Part shown: piece by piece, positions 46,501 through 59,974 of the stretch | How the letters are laid out: each line of letters starts with the position of its first letter | Position numbering within the stretch: the first letter of the stretch is position 1 | DNA from: Progne subis subis | Taxonomy: Eukaryota; Chordata; Aves; Passeriformes; Hirundinidae | Length of the DNA: 64,000 nucleotides | Direction of reading: 5' to 3' | Assembly (NCBI GenBank): GCA_022316685.1 | Contig: JAKJHU010000569.1 | Location: 62,001 to 126,000 of the forward strand | The notes under the pieces: generated by a model | What the model saw: the letters and a program-made list of their open reading frames with translations, nothing else | Database searches by the model: none | Told to the model about the DNA's origin: nothing | Position numbers and translations under genes: made by a program

Positions 46501-47478
46501 ACGTATAGATATGATTGATTATGATCATGGCTAGACAGAAAGGTCTTAATCAGAATTACCTACTCCATAGGGTAGGAGCTGTAACACCGATTTTAATATA
46601 GTGCTCTAGGAAGCAATTTTGAAGCAATTGTATTAAAGAAAAACTGTTATTAAGTAGAGATGGGTGTCTCTCCCTCAGACCAATGATCCTGGGCAAATCT
46701 CTTCAGCTCAGCCTCAGGCAGTGACCTTGAGGGTGTCTGCCCTCCAGGGAGGAATCTCCATACCCCACCAAGAAGGGAAGTGTCAGGAGGTGTTGCAGGT
46801 AAAATTCGGGATGGGGCTGTTTCTAGCCTGAAGTGCTGCCCTGTCAGTCAGATGTGGCCAGGCTGTGCCAGCTCAGCAGCTCTGCAGAAGCTCTCAGTGG
46901 TGTCACTTGGTTGTTCCTTTCTCTGGGAATTTTTCCAGCTCTGCCACAGCTTCAGCTCCCTCTCAGGATGCTGAACTTCGGGATGGAGGAGTCAGGCTGC
47001 TTTCAGCATTATTCACCCCAAAAAGAAGCATGACCCCTCCTTCCTCATTTCCCACTGGGGACTTTGAAAACAGGGCCTTGTGGGGGTTGTTTGAGCCCAT
47101 TGCAGGCAGAGCCTCCTGCTCCAGCAGGAACTGCCTTTCCTGTGCCATGGCCAGGCCAGGTCCCGCTGCAGGAAAAGCCCCAGGCCAGCCCCAGCACAGT
47201 GAAGGCCTCGGGCACAAGTGCAGAGTGCTGGGAGCTGTGCCAGGAGAGCCTGGGACACCAAAGGCACCTTGGCAGCAGCAGCTCCCTGCAGGCCATGGCC
47301 AGAAGCCTCCCTTGGCAACCCGGCCTGGTGGCCACCACTGCAGAGCTGCTGGGGCAGGGGCTGATTTCTGCCTGGGCTCTGCCCCAGCCCACAGAGGGTG
47401 AGCTCAGCCCTGACTCGGGCACAGCCTTGTGCCTGGGCCCTGCAAAGCCTAAAGGTCACCTGTGCCACCCTGGTGCCC

Positions 47479-47600
47479 ATCCCTGGATCTGGCACTGTCA
47501 CTTCTGTACTCGCTGGTGCCTCCAACACTGAACCCCCTCATCTGGAGCCTGAGGAACCAGGGAGCATGAGGATGCCCTGAGGAATATGACCACTCTGTGC
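47479..47600 (+). pseudogene. Olfactory receptor C-terminal fragment, right arm
   Basis: Mirror of 11,906-12,048. It keeps VPPTLNPLIWSLRNQ but has an extra G in the following G-run, so the frame is lost just after RNQ. Confidence 0.72.
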
Positions 47601-47723
47601 TTTTCAGAAATAATCGAGTGCCTCTTTGTTTCTGCATAGCATTCAGAATGAAACTCATTCCAGGCCCAGACTGCTTTTGTGCCATGTGTCTTTATTGTTA
47701 TTCTATTTGGTGTATTTTAATAT

Positions 47724-47728
<5 letters not shown>

Positions 47729-47771
<43 letters not shown>
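47729..47771 (+). repeat. Poly-T run, 43 bases
   Basis: Uninterrupted T from 47,729 to 47,771, about three times the left-arm partner. Confidence 0.9.
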
Positions 47772-47775
<4 letters not shown>

Positions 47776-50217
47776 ATATTTTCCAAAAAGGATCCCATTG
47801 GTCACTGTATTTCTACATCGGCACCTCCCATGCTTGTGTTAAGCAGAGACAGTAAGGAGCCATCATCAGTGTGTATTTATGTAAAATAAAGTGTCCTGCT
47901 CTGCCCTGTGTGTCCAAGATGTTTCCTCAGCACTTCTCTGTCTCTGCAGGGCAGTGCCTGTGAGCAGAGGTGGAGGGAAGAGACTCCCAGCACAGCAGCA
48001 CAGCCAGGGACAATGGCCCTGGCTCTTCCCACATCTGCTCTTCCCAACTCCAGCCTCTCCTTCCCAGCCCTGCTGTGGCTGTCAGGCCCGAGTGCTCTGG
48101 CAGCTTGGTCACTGTGCTGCTGCGTGTCCGTGCTGTGCCCACAGGCAGGGACAGGCCATGGGCACTGCTGGGACACAGCTGGGCTCCAGCACAGCAGCTG
48201 CAGCAGCAAAGGGATCTCCTGAGGGCAGGGCAGGAAGGCTTTGCTCTCCCTGCAGAGTCCCTCTCAGGAACAGGCCCAAGGAACAGACTCTGAAGAGGCT
48301 CCTTGTGTTCCTTGTTCTCCCAGGGCTCAGTGGGATGAGATCAGGGTCCCAGTGTGGCCTTCAGGGCACTCAGGCTGGCTCAGGTTCTGCTTGTTGGTGG
48401 CCAGGGCCCATCAGATGGGGAATGGTCTGTGCTGAACCTGGCTGGGGCTCTGCAGCTGGTGCCAGGGCTGATGGCAGGGGAAGGTTTGTCTGGAGGGCCT
48501 TGGGAGCTGCCAGGAGAACACAGGGCACCTGCAGGGACAGTGTGTGCCAGGGATCAGCAGGGAGTGGAGCTCCCTGGGCACAGGCCTGGCCAGGGTGGGC
48601 TCACCCCGAGACCAAGGACTGAATGTGTGCTGTGAGCCAGGAGAGCTCTGCAGCCCCAGGGGACACAGCAGGCACAGGGAAAGGAGTCTGGGCACGGGCT
48701 GGTCTGACCCTCAGGGAACTTCCCCAGGAGGATGCAGGGCAGCCCCAAGGCCATGGGGCAGCCCTGGAACAAGGCAGGCACCTCTGAGCAGCCTCCATGG
48801 CCCCAGCAGAGCCTGTGTGCGAGGGGGTCAGTGCAGGGAGCAGCATCAGCTGCCTCTGTCTCCCAGCCTGAGCAGCAGAGCCCAGCAGAGGCAGCCCAGG
48901 GCCCCGGGCAGCACAGCCCCCGTGCTCTGCAGAGCAGCAGCCCCAGCTCGGGGCTGTGGGCAGCAGGGCAGGGGCTGCAGCAATGGCTGCTCAGGCCAGC
49001 ACAGACGTGTTCCCCTGGCAAAGGCTCTGTGGGCAGCTGGCATGTGCCAGGAGCAGAGCAGGAGCCCGTGGCTGTGCAGAGGAGCCCTGGCCAGAGGCTG
49101 CCCTGTCCCTGGGGCAGCAGGAGCTGCCTGAGGAGCCCCGGGGCCAACTCTGTGCTGCTGTGCTGGGCAGCGGGGCTGGCCCTGGGGCTGCACGAGCTGC
49201 CTGAGCTGAGCATGTCCTGAGCATTCCAGACACAGAGTGGCTGTTCCTGACCTCCGGTGCCTCCAGTTCCTGCTGCAGGGCCAGACAGGTCTGGGCTGCT
49301 CTGCAGGGCTGGGGCAGGGAGAGGAAAACAATGGACCCTTGATTATGAGAGTCCCTGCATTGTCAGAATGATCTCCTTGGTTCCATGAGTCTCCACAGCG
49401 TCACACTGGTCCCTTGGTTCCATTTGCCCCACAGTGTCACTATGGTCCCCTTGGTCACACCAGCCCCGCAGTGTCACAAGCACCTTTGGTTCTCTGGGGC
49501 CTGCTGTGTCCATTTTGCAGGTGAGCAGGGTCAGCACGCAAAACTGACACCAACCTAAGGAATAATGTAATTTACATAATGCAGAACTGCAAAGAATCAC
49601 AAAAGGAGAAGCTCAGCAATTCACCCAAACATCGCTATCAAAGATTGCCTGCAGTGATCTAGAAAGATCCATCACCAGTTACGATGTTGCCATCACCCAC
49701 ATTCATCCATCAGCAGTGGGAAGCTTTCATAGCCAGGGACTAAAGAGCCTCTCCCAACAACTGGGAATTCCTGCTGGTATGTCCAACTTTACAGGCAATG
49801 AGGTGGGTAAGAAACTGCGGGAAAACTAGGCAAGAAAACAGTAACCCATACTATAAGGCTTTTAGAGCAGGTATCTGTTTATTCGACATCAGGACTGAGG
49901 GGGATAGATCCACCACAAACTCATTTGTGTGTCCTTCACACAGTACTAGCTTTATACTTTTTTTGGTTGTTTTTTTTAATGTTCACATAATACTTTCCAA
50001 CCTTCATATTGTACATATTTTCTAATCACATGATTATGTAAGCCCTTGTAGTATAAGCGTGGTCTGTGCAAAGGGTGCTCATCACCCTCCTGGTGGTTCT
50101 TTTGGTGAAGGCTCAGAAAACTTCCTGGGGCTTGAACTTATTACCCCTGCTTCCTGCAAATGCTCTCTAAGATTGCCTGCTCAAATAGCCAGGGGTCAGC
50201 TGTTTGCAGTTACCTTG

Positions 50218-51058
50218 TGTCATGGTTGGACACTGGCCCACTGCCAGGCACCCACAAGAGTCCTTCACTCGTCCTCCCCTGACACAGCTGGGCAGAGAAG
50301 GAAAAAAATATTAACAAACACTTCATGAGTGAGTTAAGGACAAGGAGAAATACTTCAAATGCAAAAAAGGCTAAAGTTGCAAAGTGAATTTTATTACCAA
50401 CAGAATCAGAGGAGAATAATCAGAGGTAAAAGAAACCCTTAAAACACCTTTTTTCCACCCAGCTCCTTCCCTCCTTCCCTTGGCAGCACAGAGAGACAGG
50501 GCATTGGAGTTTTTTCATTTCATCAAGAGATTTTCTTCTGCTGCTCTGGGAGAGGAGCCCTTCCCCCATGTGGCCATGGAGTCCCTTCCCACTGGATACA
50601 GTTCTCCATGAACTGCCCCAGCGTGGGTCCACTCTCACGAGCAGCAGCCCTACCGCACCTGCTGCAACGTGAGTCCCTCCCACGGGCACACAGTCCTCCC
50701 AAACTGCTGCAGCATGGGGCTCTCCTCCCACGGGGTGCAGTCCTCCAAGGACAGGCTGCTCCAGCCTGGAAGCAGGGCCCCCTCTCTCCACCGGGTCTCC
50801 CACTGGATCACAGCCTCATCCAGGCATCCACCCGCTCTGGGATGGGCACCTCCCCAGGGGCTGTGGGTGGATCTCTGCATCCCCATGGATCCCCATGGGC
50901 TTGAGAGTGGATCTCTGCATCCCCATGGAACCCCATGGGCTGAGAGTGGATCTCTGCATCCCCATGTATCCCCATGGGCTGAGAGTGGATCTCTGCATCC
51001 CCCATGGATACCCGTGGTGCCCCTGCTGCCAAAAACCAGGCCGTGCCAAACCAATACA
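50218..51058 (-). mobile_element. ERVL-type solo LTR with internal VNTR, right arm
   Basis: Mirror of 8688-9641 with the same termini and flanks, 113 bp shorter, largely because its VNTR (50,868-51,003) has four units instead of seven. Confidence 0.65.
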
Positions 51059-51539
51059 GCTTGTTCTGCTGAATTTGCTGATTTCTGAAAACAGCTTCAT
51101 TCCCATTCCTCGTTACAAGGGAACTATTTCTTTCTGTACAGCTACAGCTTTTGCACACTTCAAGCATTATCTTGTTGCCTCGGCATCAGGGCCCATCAGG
51201 CTGAGTCTGACCTGTCCTTTCTCCAAGCTGCAAACAGAACCTGCCCCAGCCAGTGCCCTGCAAACAGGCAGGGTTTCTGTAGGGCCAGGGAGAGTGCACA
51301 GAGATTTGGGGTCTGTGAGTGCTGGCAGGGAGAGATGAGGCACAGGGAAACACCTGCAGGGGAAAATCTCCAGGAAGCAGAGAGAGTCCCTGTCCTGAGC
51401 CCCATGGCCTCCAGTCCCTGCTGCAGGGCCAGACCTGACTCTGCTGCTCTGTGGGGCTGGGACAGGGGCAGGGAGAGTCTGGACTCTGCAGTGCCAGCCA
51501 GAGGAGAACAATGGACCTTTGGGTATACAGGTTCCTGCA

Positions 51540-51845
51540 GTGTCACAATGGTCTCCATGGTTCCATGAGGCCATGAAGAGGAAAAATGGCTGCTTGATTC
51601 CTTGGGGCCCTGCAATGTAACAATTTCATCCTGTTCCATGAGGACCACAAAGTGTCACTATGGTCCACTTGGTTTCATGAGGTCCTGCAGTGCCACAATG
51701 GCCCCTCGGTTCTAAGAGGTCCTGAAATGGCAGAGAAGTGTCCCTTGGTGACAGAGTGACACAACTGACCCCTTGGTCACACCAGGCCCCGCAGTGTCAC
51801 ACGGCACCTTTGGTTCTGTGGGGCCGCAGTGTCTGTTCTGCTGGT
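51540..51845 (-). repeat. Degenerate ~38-bp minisatellite, right-arm short block
   Basis: Mirror of 7,905-8,235 with the same unit in reverse complement. Confidence 0.7.
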
Positions 51846-52059
51846 GAGCAGGGTCTAGCACCACAGACACAGACACAAAGTTCAGGAATTCTGTGATTTA
51901 TTATAATGCAAAACTGCAAAGAATCAGCAAAGGAGAAGCTCAGCAATGCACCCAATCATCACTACCAAACATTGCTGCAGTGATTAAGAAAGAGACAGCA
52001 CCAGGTCCCCTCAGACTTTCCCATCACCCACATCCACACATCAGCTGGGGGAAGCTGTC

Positions 52060-53243
52060 CCAGCCAAGGACTGCAGAGCCACTCCTGGACACTGGGAATT
52101 CCTGCAGGTGCCTCCAGCCCCAGGTGAGGCTCCAACCTGGCTGTGAGAGGGCCCAGCTCTGACAGTGCTGAATAAACAAACTGACAGCACTTCTAGTGCA
52201 GGAACATCTGCTTCATTCTCCTCTTGGGTTTCACCCAAAGCCTGGCCAGGGCTCAAGGAGGAACAAGGGAGCTGATGCTGACCATACAGCCCCAAAACAA
52301 GGCCAGATGTCAGAATTAATGGCTTTTTCTAGCTTCTAAGCATAGAAAGGTCAATATATGTTCCACTAACGAGTGGATACACCCTTAAGCGCTAATGTCC
52401 ATTCTTATTTCGTTAATGAGCAGATACAAGGATAACCTTTGGTTGGAAGGTTCATCCAGAGGTCTCCTTGGCACAGGGCCTGTTGTTCAGGCCTCACTCA
52501 GGGCCTGTTGTCCAGGCCTTGGAACTTGAGGGACGTGGTTTAGTGCTGGGCTTGACACTGCTGGGTGAGCGGCTGGACTCCATGAGCTCAGAGGTCTTTC
52601 CCAACAGAAAGGATTCCATAATTCCAGGATTCCATCTGCTGGATTCAGCCTGGTCCATGTTAGCAGCATTGCTTTGCTCAAAACATTTCCTCTTGCTCAG
52701 CTCTTGAGGCCTAAGGCTTCAGCTCCTTCAGCTCCTGGTGCTGAGCCGCTCACACTGAACGAGACAACTCACAGAGAAGAATAGAGTTCATGCAATTCCT
52801 TCTGGGACACTGAGAGGGGAGGCTGTGAAAACAGGAGCATTGTTTGGTGTGGCCTCCTCTCTTCCCTTCCCGCCTTTCAGTGCTTTGAAGCAGCCAAGAG
52901 CTTTCTCCAAGAGTGCAATGAAGCAGCTGTTCCTGCTCCCAGGTCTGGCTCTTCCCAGTCCTCTGACCTTGCTGCTTTTGTCCCTCTTGCTGTGCCCCCT
53001 GTGCCCCCTGTGTTCGGTGGCTGCTGCCCAGCACTGTGGAACTGGCACAGATCCAGGGGTCGAGACCCTCCTTTCCTTGCCCTTGGAGCTGCCTGCTCAC
53101 AGCAGCCTTTTCCATCTGGAAAGCTCCACGTGGAGAGGGAGTCCCCACCTCTGTTCCCTTGCACAACCCAGGAGCCCAGGGCTGCCATCTCAAGTCCCTG
53201 CTGGCCCTGAGGGCTCCCAGGTGCCTCAGGCTGCTGTGACACC
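52060..53243. other. Right-arm segment absent from left arm, with secretory-like open frame
   Basis: Left and right match again on each side, with tgca at both right-arm breakpoints and one tgca in the left. Contains the 5' part of an open frame (52,825-53,760, plus). From the internal Met at 52,918 it reads MKQLFLLPGLALPSPLTLLL then a further leucine-rich core, like a signal peptide. The second half overlaps the CTG tract and is not open in the left arm. No domain recognised. Confidence 0.4.
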
Positions 53244-53845
53244 AGTGCACACGGGAGGGAAGAGTGGCAGGGGCTGTGCTGAAAGTCAGCTCCATGTGCT
53301 GCTGCTGCTGCTGCGTGGGGTCATTTGTGCAGCCGTGCCCCAGAGTGAGGGATCAGATCCAGGCACTGCTGCTGCTCCCTGGGGATCAGCCACCATTTGG
53401 TTGTTGCTGTCAGGGCCAGCAGAAGCGGTGGCTGGAGCAGTGGGTGCTGACAGTGCCCCAAGGCCCGGGGCTGGAGGGGTCCTGGGCTGGGGCTGGCAGG
53501 GAGCTGCCCCTTGTTCTCCCTCTGCTCCCGCAGAGCTGGGCCGGGCACAAGTGGGGCAGCACAGCAAACAGGGAGCCTGCCAGTCTCTTCCAGCCCTGTG
53601 TGCTCACAGTTTGGGCCTTGGAGCTTCAGGTGGACAAAGGCAGCTGCTTCTGCTCCCTCTGTGTGTCCCCGTGTTCAGCAGTGCTGCTCCATCAGTCTGT
53701 GCCCAGCAGTGGGGAAAAGCCTCAGCCCTGCAGAGCCAGGAGCTGCCGGGCTCTGCGTGAGCAGCTCAATAAGTGGGATGGCAGCTGCTCTACACAGGAA
53801 CCAGAAGCAGAAGACATGCCTTTTTTAGGATGTGTTTTCTGTTTA

Positions 53846-53948
53846 TAAAAACAAAACAAAACAAAACAAAACAAAACAAAACAAAACAAAACAAAATATA
53901 AAACAACAACAACAAAAAACAAACAAACAAACAAACAAACAAAAAAAA
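53846..53948 (+). repeat. (AAAAC)n and (AAAC)n microsatellite
   Basis: About ten AAAAC units followed by an AAC/AAAC tract. It lies where the two arms lose homology and has no left-arm counterpart. Confidence 0.9.
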
Positions 53949-54872
53949 GACAAACCAAAAAACAAAATGAAAGCAAAAACTGCCACAAAATGTGTTGTTA
54001 AAATTCTCCTGTAAGTTTGGATTAAGAAAAAGGAAACTGATATTTTGAAATGAGAACTCAGTCACTCACTTTGTAAATGTGCTGGTGGCAAGGATCCATC
54101 ATCTGCATCTTTTAGAGATTCTGAGGATTTTTTTCCAATATTGAGTTATTTTAAATTTGGGTGAAGCAACAGGCAACTGAAAGATGGATTGTGCATGACA
54201 GTGTCTTGACTGTAAAAATATTACAGTTTGAAACTTGGATGTAAAGTATTGCAAATGAAATTTCAAAATCCCAATGGATTGTGTGACAGCAGCTTTTCCT
54301 CAAGGGTGTGCGGCAACACAAAGATTCATCAGGGGGTGGGGGGCTTGGGGCTTTGTCCTGTGCCCCTCTGGATGTCATGAAACAGGACTTAACCTGACAC
54401 CAGCCCAGGACACCTTCTGTCACCACAGCTCCTTGGACCTTGTATCCCCCAGAGCAGACCAAAGTGTTTCTGCTGCACCCCCCATAGCATAAATCCACTG
54501 AGAGCTGGGGTTTTCCCAAGGCTTGTCTCCATTGTGCCATATTCCTAAAGAACCAGCAGCTCATCCTGATGAATATGGCGAGTTACATGGATGGTTGTCA
54601 GCTCCATTTCCTGCCTGGAAATCCTGAAACTGCTTCTGAATGCTGCTGCCTTCAGCTCTTGGACACCTATTCACACTGAGCTGGGAAAAAAAATCCCCTG
54701 GCCAACAGTTACAGTAGTGAGTTATGCCAAAGTTAGAGCTCTGTGGGAAGTGTCTATCTCTTCTTATCCTTTTAATATATCGATATGTGGGGGTGTGCAC
54801 TGATGTGTCTTGTACAGAAAGGAAGGAGTGTGCGAGCAACGTGACTGACACTTTCAGTGTTCATTCCATACC

Positions 54873-54968
54873 CATGAGGACAAAGACATTATGGAAACCC
54901 TTACACAGACAAACCCTTCTGTCCATGGATAGAGAGACATGCAAGAGCCCCTGGCACACACAGACCCT
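54873..54968 (-). repeat. 51-bp tandem repeat, two units
   Basis: Reverse-complement counterpart of 5689-5841 with one unit fewer. Confidence 0.8.
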
Positions 54969-55839
54969 TTCCCCACAAGCTGCAGGACATGAGAACACAA
55001 CCCTTGCAACACTGACTGCAAGCCACAGCTCTGGGTGCTCCCCATGAAGCTCAGCTCTGGCACCACTGTCTGCCCCAGGCTCCAGGGGATGCAGTGGGAG
55101 CCCGGCTGGGCTCTGCCCTGGGGCCATCCTGCAGGCAGAGCTGGAAACAGGGAGCATTTAGGTGCCACAAACAGCCAAGCCAGGGGCGCAGGGCAGCTGC
55201 TCCAGCCCGGACTGCACTGCTGTGTGCTGTGCTCTGGGGCTGGGGCTCTGCGCAGAGGGGACTGCACTGGTGTGTGCCAGAGGAGACAAAGAAGCTTCAG
55301 CTTTAGTCTAACTGAGCTGGGTGGGTGAGCTGGGAAGAGTGGGGAGGCTCAGGGGGATTCACAGAGCTCATGCTGCTGGAAGGATGAGGAAAAGGGAGAG
55401 GGAACTCAGCAGTGAGGAGAGCTGAGGGCTGGAGAGCAGCTCTGAATGACACTAAAATGCCACTGTACCTCTGAGACATTGCTGTTCTTCTGCCAGGGAC
55501 AGGATGAGTCCCTAAGCCTGGGACTCGGTCTCCCTCATGGTGAGGGGCATCAAGGAAGGCAACAGTGTGATGGAGACTGCGATGGGCTGGGAACTCACTG
55601 GGGGAAAGGAGGGAGCAGTTGTGAAGTAAAAGGCAGCTGGGGGAGAGAACTGTTCAGTGAAGGGCTGAGCTACAGCTTGAGCATGCTGAAAAATGTCATT
55701 TAGGGTCACCCTAGATTGATTTTTTCACAAGGTATTGAAAAGGTTTAATTTAGGGGGGATGTCATGTTTTCCCTTGAGATGTACATTCTCCAAACTTGAG
55801 CAGCACTGCCAAAATGCTCAAGCAAGTCTCTGCTGCAGG

Positions 55840-57081
55840 TCACATTTCTTCTTTGGCTGATTCCGGCCCGGTGCTGAGCTCCAGCAGAGCCCTGGCAGAG
55901 CCCAGAGCAGCCTCAGCATCCGCAGAGCCCGGCTGCAAGGAGAGAAAGCAGAAACCGCCCATCAGCTGAAGGCTCCTGTGCCCTTGTCCCAGCCGCCCGC
56001 GGTGCCCAGGCCATGCTGGCCGTGCTCAGAGCGGTGCCCAAAGCTGCCCATCATTGCTGCCTTTGGCAGCAGAGCAGGAGGGCAGGACATGTGCCCAGCC
56101 TGCAGCCAGCCACGGCACATCCACCTCCTCAGCAGCTGCCCAGAGCAGGATGCTCCTGTGCTCGCTGCCATCTCCCAAAAGCTCTTATCCCACCCATGCC
56201 AAGAAGATGGGGACCCACCTCACACCATCCCGCTGGAAGAAAAGCTGCTCCCAAAGGATGTCCTCAGCCTTCTCCAAGGGCACGGCCCATCCACGCCACA
56301 GCTGGTCCCAAGCACTTCCCCATCCAGACTGGACACTGCCTGGAAGGCTTCCTTTAGAAAAACAAACAACAAATTAAGGAAAATAGATTACAGACAAAAA
56401 GGGGAAACAAGTGAAAAGATAAAAGATTTTATGTCAGTCACAGGTTGAGGAAGGCCCAACCCCTGCATGCTAGGGAAAAACCCACCCATGGGTGAGGGAA
56501 GCCCATGCTTTCTCCTTCCCCCCTGCACTGCCCCCCAAAAGTGATGGTGATCCCAAAGCAAACAAGGGGAGTGGAGCAGCCCAAGCCCTTCCTTGCCTGC
56601 AAAGCAAAGCAGCCGTGCACAGGTGCTGGAGTCCCACCTCTGCTCCTGCCATGGGGGTTTGTTTGTGTCGGGCTGGCTGCCCCAGCCCCAGCCCAGGGCA
56701 CGGTGGGTGGTGGGGGCTGTTGGCAGGGCCAGGAGCCGACTCCCATTTCGTAACCACCCCAGCCCATGGCCCCAGCCCTGACACAAAGCAGCTGGCAGCC
56801 CACTGAAGAATCAGTTGCATCAGCCCCAGCAAAGGGGGAACCTTTGGTTCCTGGCCAGGCTGTGCAATGCCCAAATCTGGGAGCATCCCCCTGTGTGGAC
56901 TCATCTGCAAATTCACTGTGGAGCCTGGCTTTGAAGAAGGTTCCAGAATCAGAGTCCCTCATCTCCAGCTTTGTGCTGGCCAGGTCGAGGAAGAGGTTGT
57001 CATCCTTGATGTCATCCTCGCTGTCTCCAGCAGCAGCAGCCCCACCTGGTACAGCTCCTCCAGGGGCTCCTTCTCCTTCCC
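55840..57081 (-). pseudogene. Rearranged PIM-like kinase remnant, right arm
   Basis: Mirror copy of 3561-4813 with the same KEKEPLEELYQVG start, the same frame break before DIKDDNLFLDLASTK and the same loss of the N-lobe lysine and HRD. Because both arms share the rearrangement, it predates the palindrome. Small differences exist: the ILWEQLFF piece here continues as QRDG, and the terminal open segment stops at 55,840-55,842. Confidence 0.66.
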
Positions 57082-59257
57082 TGGGGGTGAGACCAGGCTC
57101 TCAGTGCTCTGCCCAGGGCCCCAGCTGTCAGTGAACCAGGACAAGCCAAACCAGCTGGGATGGCAGCCACCAGTGCTGGGCAGACACGCTCAGCTCCAGC
57201 ACAAGGGCTGCGTGCTCCCATCTGAGGACCCCTGTGCAGTGACACAGGCAGCAGAAAAAAGTCTGGGTTTCTTTGCTTCTGATTGCCAAGGCATGTGTGC
57301 AGCTGTTACTTACCAGGGCCCTGCATCAAAGGGTGCCTGTGGCTCTCTCCCATCTTCTACAGCTGATGAATATCCTGCATCCAAGGATCACAGAAGAGGT
57401 CTTCTAATGAGGGCCTGTCCACGTCTGGCATGGTTAACACCTCCTGATCAGATCTTGGCACTCTGGGGAGAGAAACCAGAAACCGCGGTCATTTGGAGAA
57501 GGCTCCTGTCTGCTTTGCCCCACTATTCCCATGCCCAGGCCATGCTGGATGTGCTCAGAGCTGGGCCTAAACTTTCCCATCAATTCCCTGTTTTGGAGGA
57601 GAGCAGGAGAGCAGGACATGTGCCACCTCCTCAGCAGCTGCCAGAGCAGGATGCTCACAGCCCGCTGCTGTCTCCCAGCACTGGTATTGCCCCCGTGCCC
57701 AGAGATGAGGATCCACCTTGAGAGAGCCGTTGTGGCAGCGAGAGCTGATGGTCCCAGCTGATGTTCTGGCCCCTCCTGAAAGGGTGCTCCCCGCAGACCA
57801 TCTGGTGCAGCAGGATGCCCAGGGACCAGATGGTAGCTGGCTTGCCGTAGTACCAGCCGAACTGGGTCCATTCCGGGGGACTGTATGACGGTGTTCCTAT
57901 GGAATACAGATGGAGCTCATCAGGGGGATGCTGCTGCTCCCAGAGCCTGGCCCCAGCATCCCTGGGCATGCGGAGGCTGCCCCAGTGGCACGTGGTGTGA
58001 CCTGCTGCCCTCTCACCAGCACCTGGGACTTGTGGACAACCTTGGGGTTGGAAAAGAAGCCACTGGTGTTGGGAAGAGGGCAGTGTAAGTTCTGGCAATG
58101 CCCAACCATGACAAGGAAAATCCCATTCAGTGCTGGGGAAAAACCATGCCTTCATCCTCCCTGCCTGCATTGCCCCAAAAACATTCTGAAGCCAAGGCAA
58201 ACCAGGCGAGTGGAGCAGTCCAAGCCCTTTCTCACCTGCACACCAAACTGGCTGCTGCACAGGTTCTGGCTCCACCCCTCTCTGCCACCCCCACACACGG
58301 GTGTTTCTGTCAGGCTGGCTGCCCCAGTCCCAGCCCCAGTCCTGGCAGAGTGGCTGGAAAAGGCTGCCAGCACGGCTGGAAGCTGACCCCCACCTGCCCC
58401 TGCTCAAAAGCAACTTGGCTGAAGACTCAATGCCATGACTGGCAGCAAAAGGGAGAATCCCTGCTGCCACACCCAGGTTGGGTCATGAGATGTTGGGCCA
58501 GGAGATGTCCAGAACTGGGAGCACACCCCTTTGTGGGCTCACCTGCAAAGTGAGTGTAGGCTGTGTCTTGCAGGTAGGTGCCACAGCCGAAGTCAATCAA
58601 TTTGGCCTGCCCGGTGGCCAGGTCAACCAGGATGTTCTCTGGTTTGATGTCTCTGTGCAGGACCCCGCAGCTGGTGCAGTGCTGCACGGCCTCCAGCACC
58701 TGGCGGAACAGCTCCCGCGCCACCTCCTCGGACAGGAACCCCCGTGCCCGAATGAAATGCCGGAGGTCCTGACATCGTTCCGGGCGCTCCAGCACCATGA
58801 TGATGTCGTTGGGGAGCTCAAGCCACTCCAGCAGCTGGGCGACCCAGGGAAGCCAGTGGAGACCTTGTGCAGCAGCACGATCTCCAGTGGTGCGCTGGTG
58901 CCGTTGGGCTGCGGGAGGAGCACGATGCCGTCAGTGGGGCTGATGCCGTGCCAGGGCTGGGGAAGCCCTCACCCAGCCCGGGATGCTCTGCACCCTGCGC
59001 TGGCCTCACGCCCGCTCTCCCTCCAGGCATCCTTGGGGCTTCCACCCTGCCGGGCCTCGGCTCATCCCCGCCCAGCACGCCCCGGCTTCTCCCGCTGGCC
59101 CCGCTCACTCACCAGCTGGTCCCAGTGCCGGACGCGGTTCCGTGGCACCCTTTTGATGGCCACCTGCAAACCAAGGGGAGCAGCGGGATGAGCTCAGCAC
59201 CGCCCTGCCCAGCCCCATCCTCCATCTCCTGCGCCCGCCGCCGGCCCCGCCGCTCAC

Positions 59258-59930
59258 CGGGGCGCCGTCCGAGAGCCGCGTCGCCGCGAAGACGCTGCCG
59301 AAGCCGCCGCGCCCCAGGAGCGACCCCACTCGGTACTGCTCCTTGAGGCCGTGCTGCGCCTTCCCTGCCGGCGAGACGCGGCTGTCAGCGCTCGGCCCGG
59401 GGCCAGGAACGGCCCCCGAGCGCCCCTCAACCGCCCCGGGCCGGGCATCCCCAGGCGTTCGCTCCTGGGGACGGGACAGCGGCGGCTCGGGGCCGGCGGC
59501 CGCGCTGCCGAGCGGCGGAGCTCGGGCCGGGGAAGCCGCAGCGGAGGCGGCGGGAGCGGCTGCACCGCGTGTGTCCTCTGCGGGGCCCGGGAGGAGCCGG
59601 GGCCGGGGCCGGGGCCGAGCATGGCTCAGGCGCAGCCAAAGGGCAGCGATGCCCCCTTGGCTCCAGGCACTGATGCCCGCCCAGCATCGCCACCGCCAGT
59701 ACGGCCAGAGCCGGGCGGAGGGGAGACCGCGGGGGACGCCCGGGGCGGGGACGGGGCAGCCCCGTCCGGCGGGGGCGGGCTGGGGGCGGGGCATGGCCCG
59801 GCCCGGCAGGGGAGAGGGAGACTGGGAGAGGAGGGGGACACCGGGAAAGGGAGACCGGGAGGGGTGCGGGACTGCGGGAGAGTGTGGACTGAGGGAGAGG
59901 GAGAGAAGAAGCGGGAGGGAGTCGTAAAAC
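59258..59930 (-). promoter_or_regulatory. CpG-rich 5' region of right PIM-like gene
   Basis: Mirror of 700-1370 with the same CpG density. It differs in CT-repeat content, so the predicted leader protein differs between arms. Confidence 0.4.
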
Positions 59931-59974
59931 CACTTCTTTGGCTTATGCCGATGCTTCTGCCACTGCTGCTGCCG

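Noticed and set aside
47891..48622. 243-codon open frame downstream of the OR C-terminal fragment
   Set aside because: The left arm is open only in parts and in different frames; no recognisable domain.
53846..53948. A-rich tract as the poly-A tail of a retrotransposed gene
   Set aside because: The tract is a regular AAAAC/AAAC microsatellite with no adjacent spliced coding copy.
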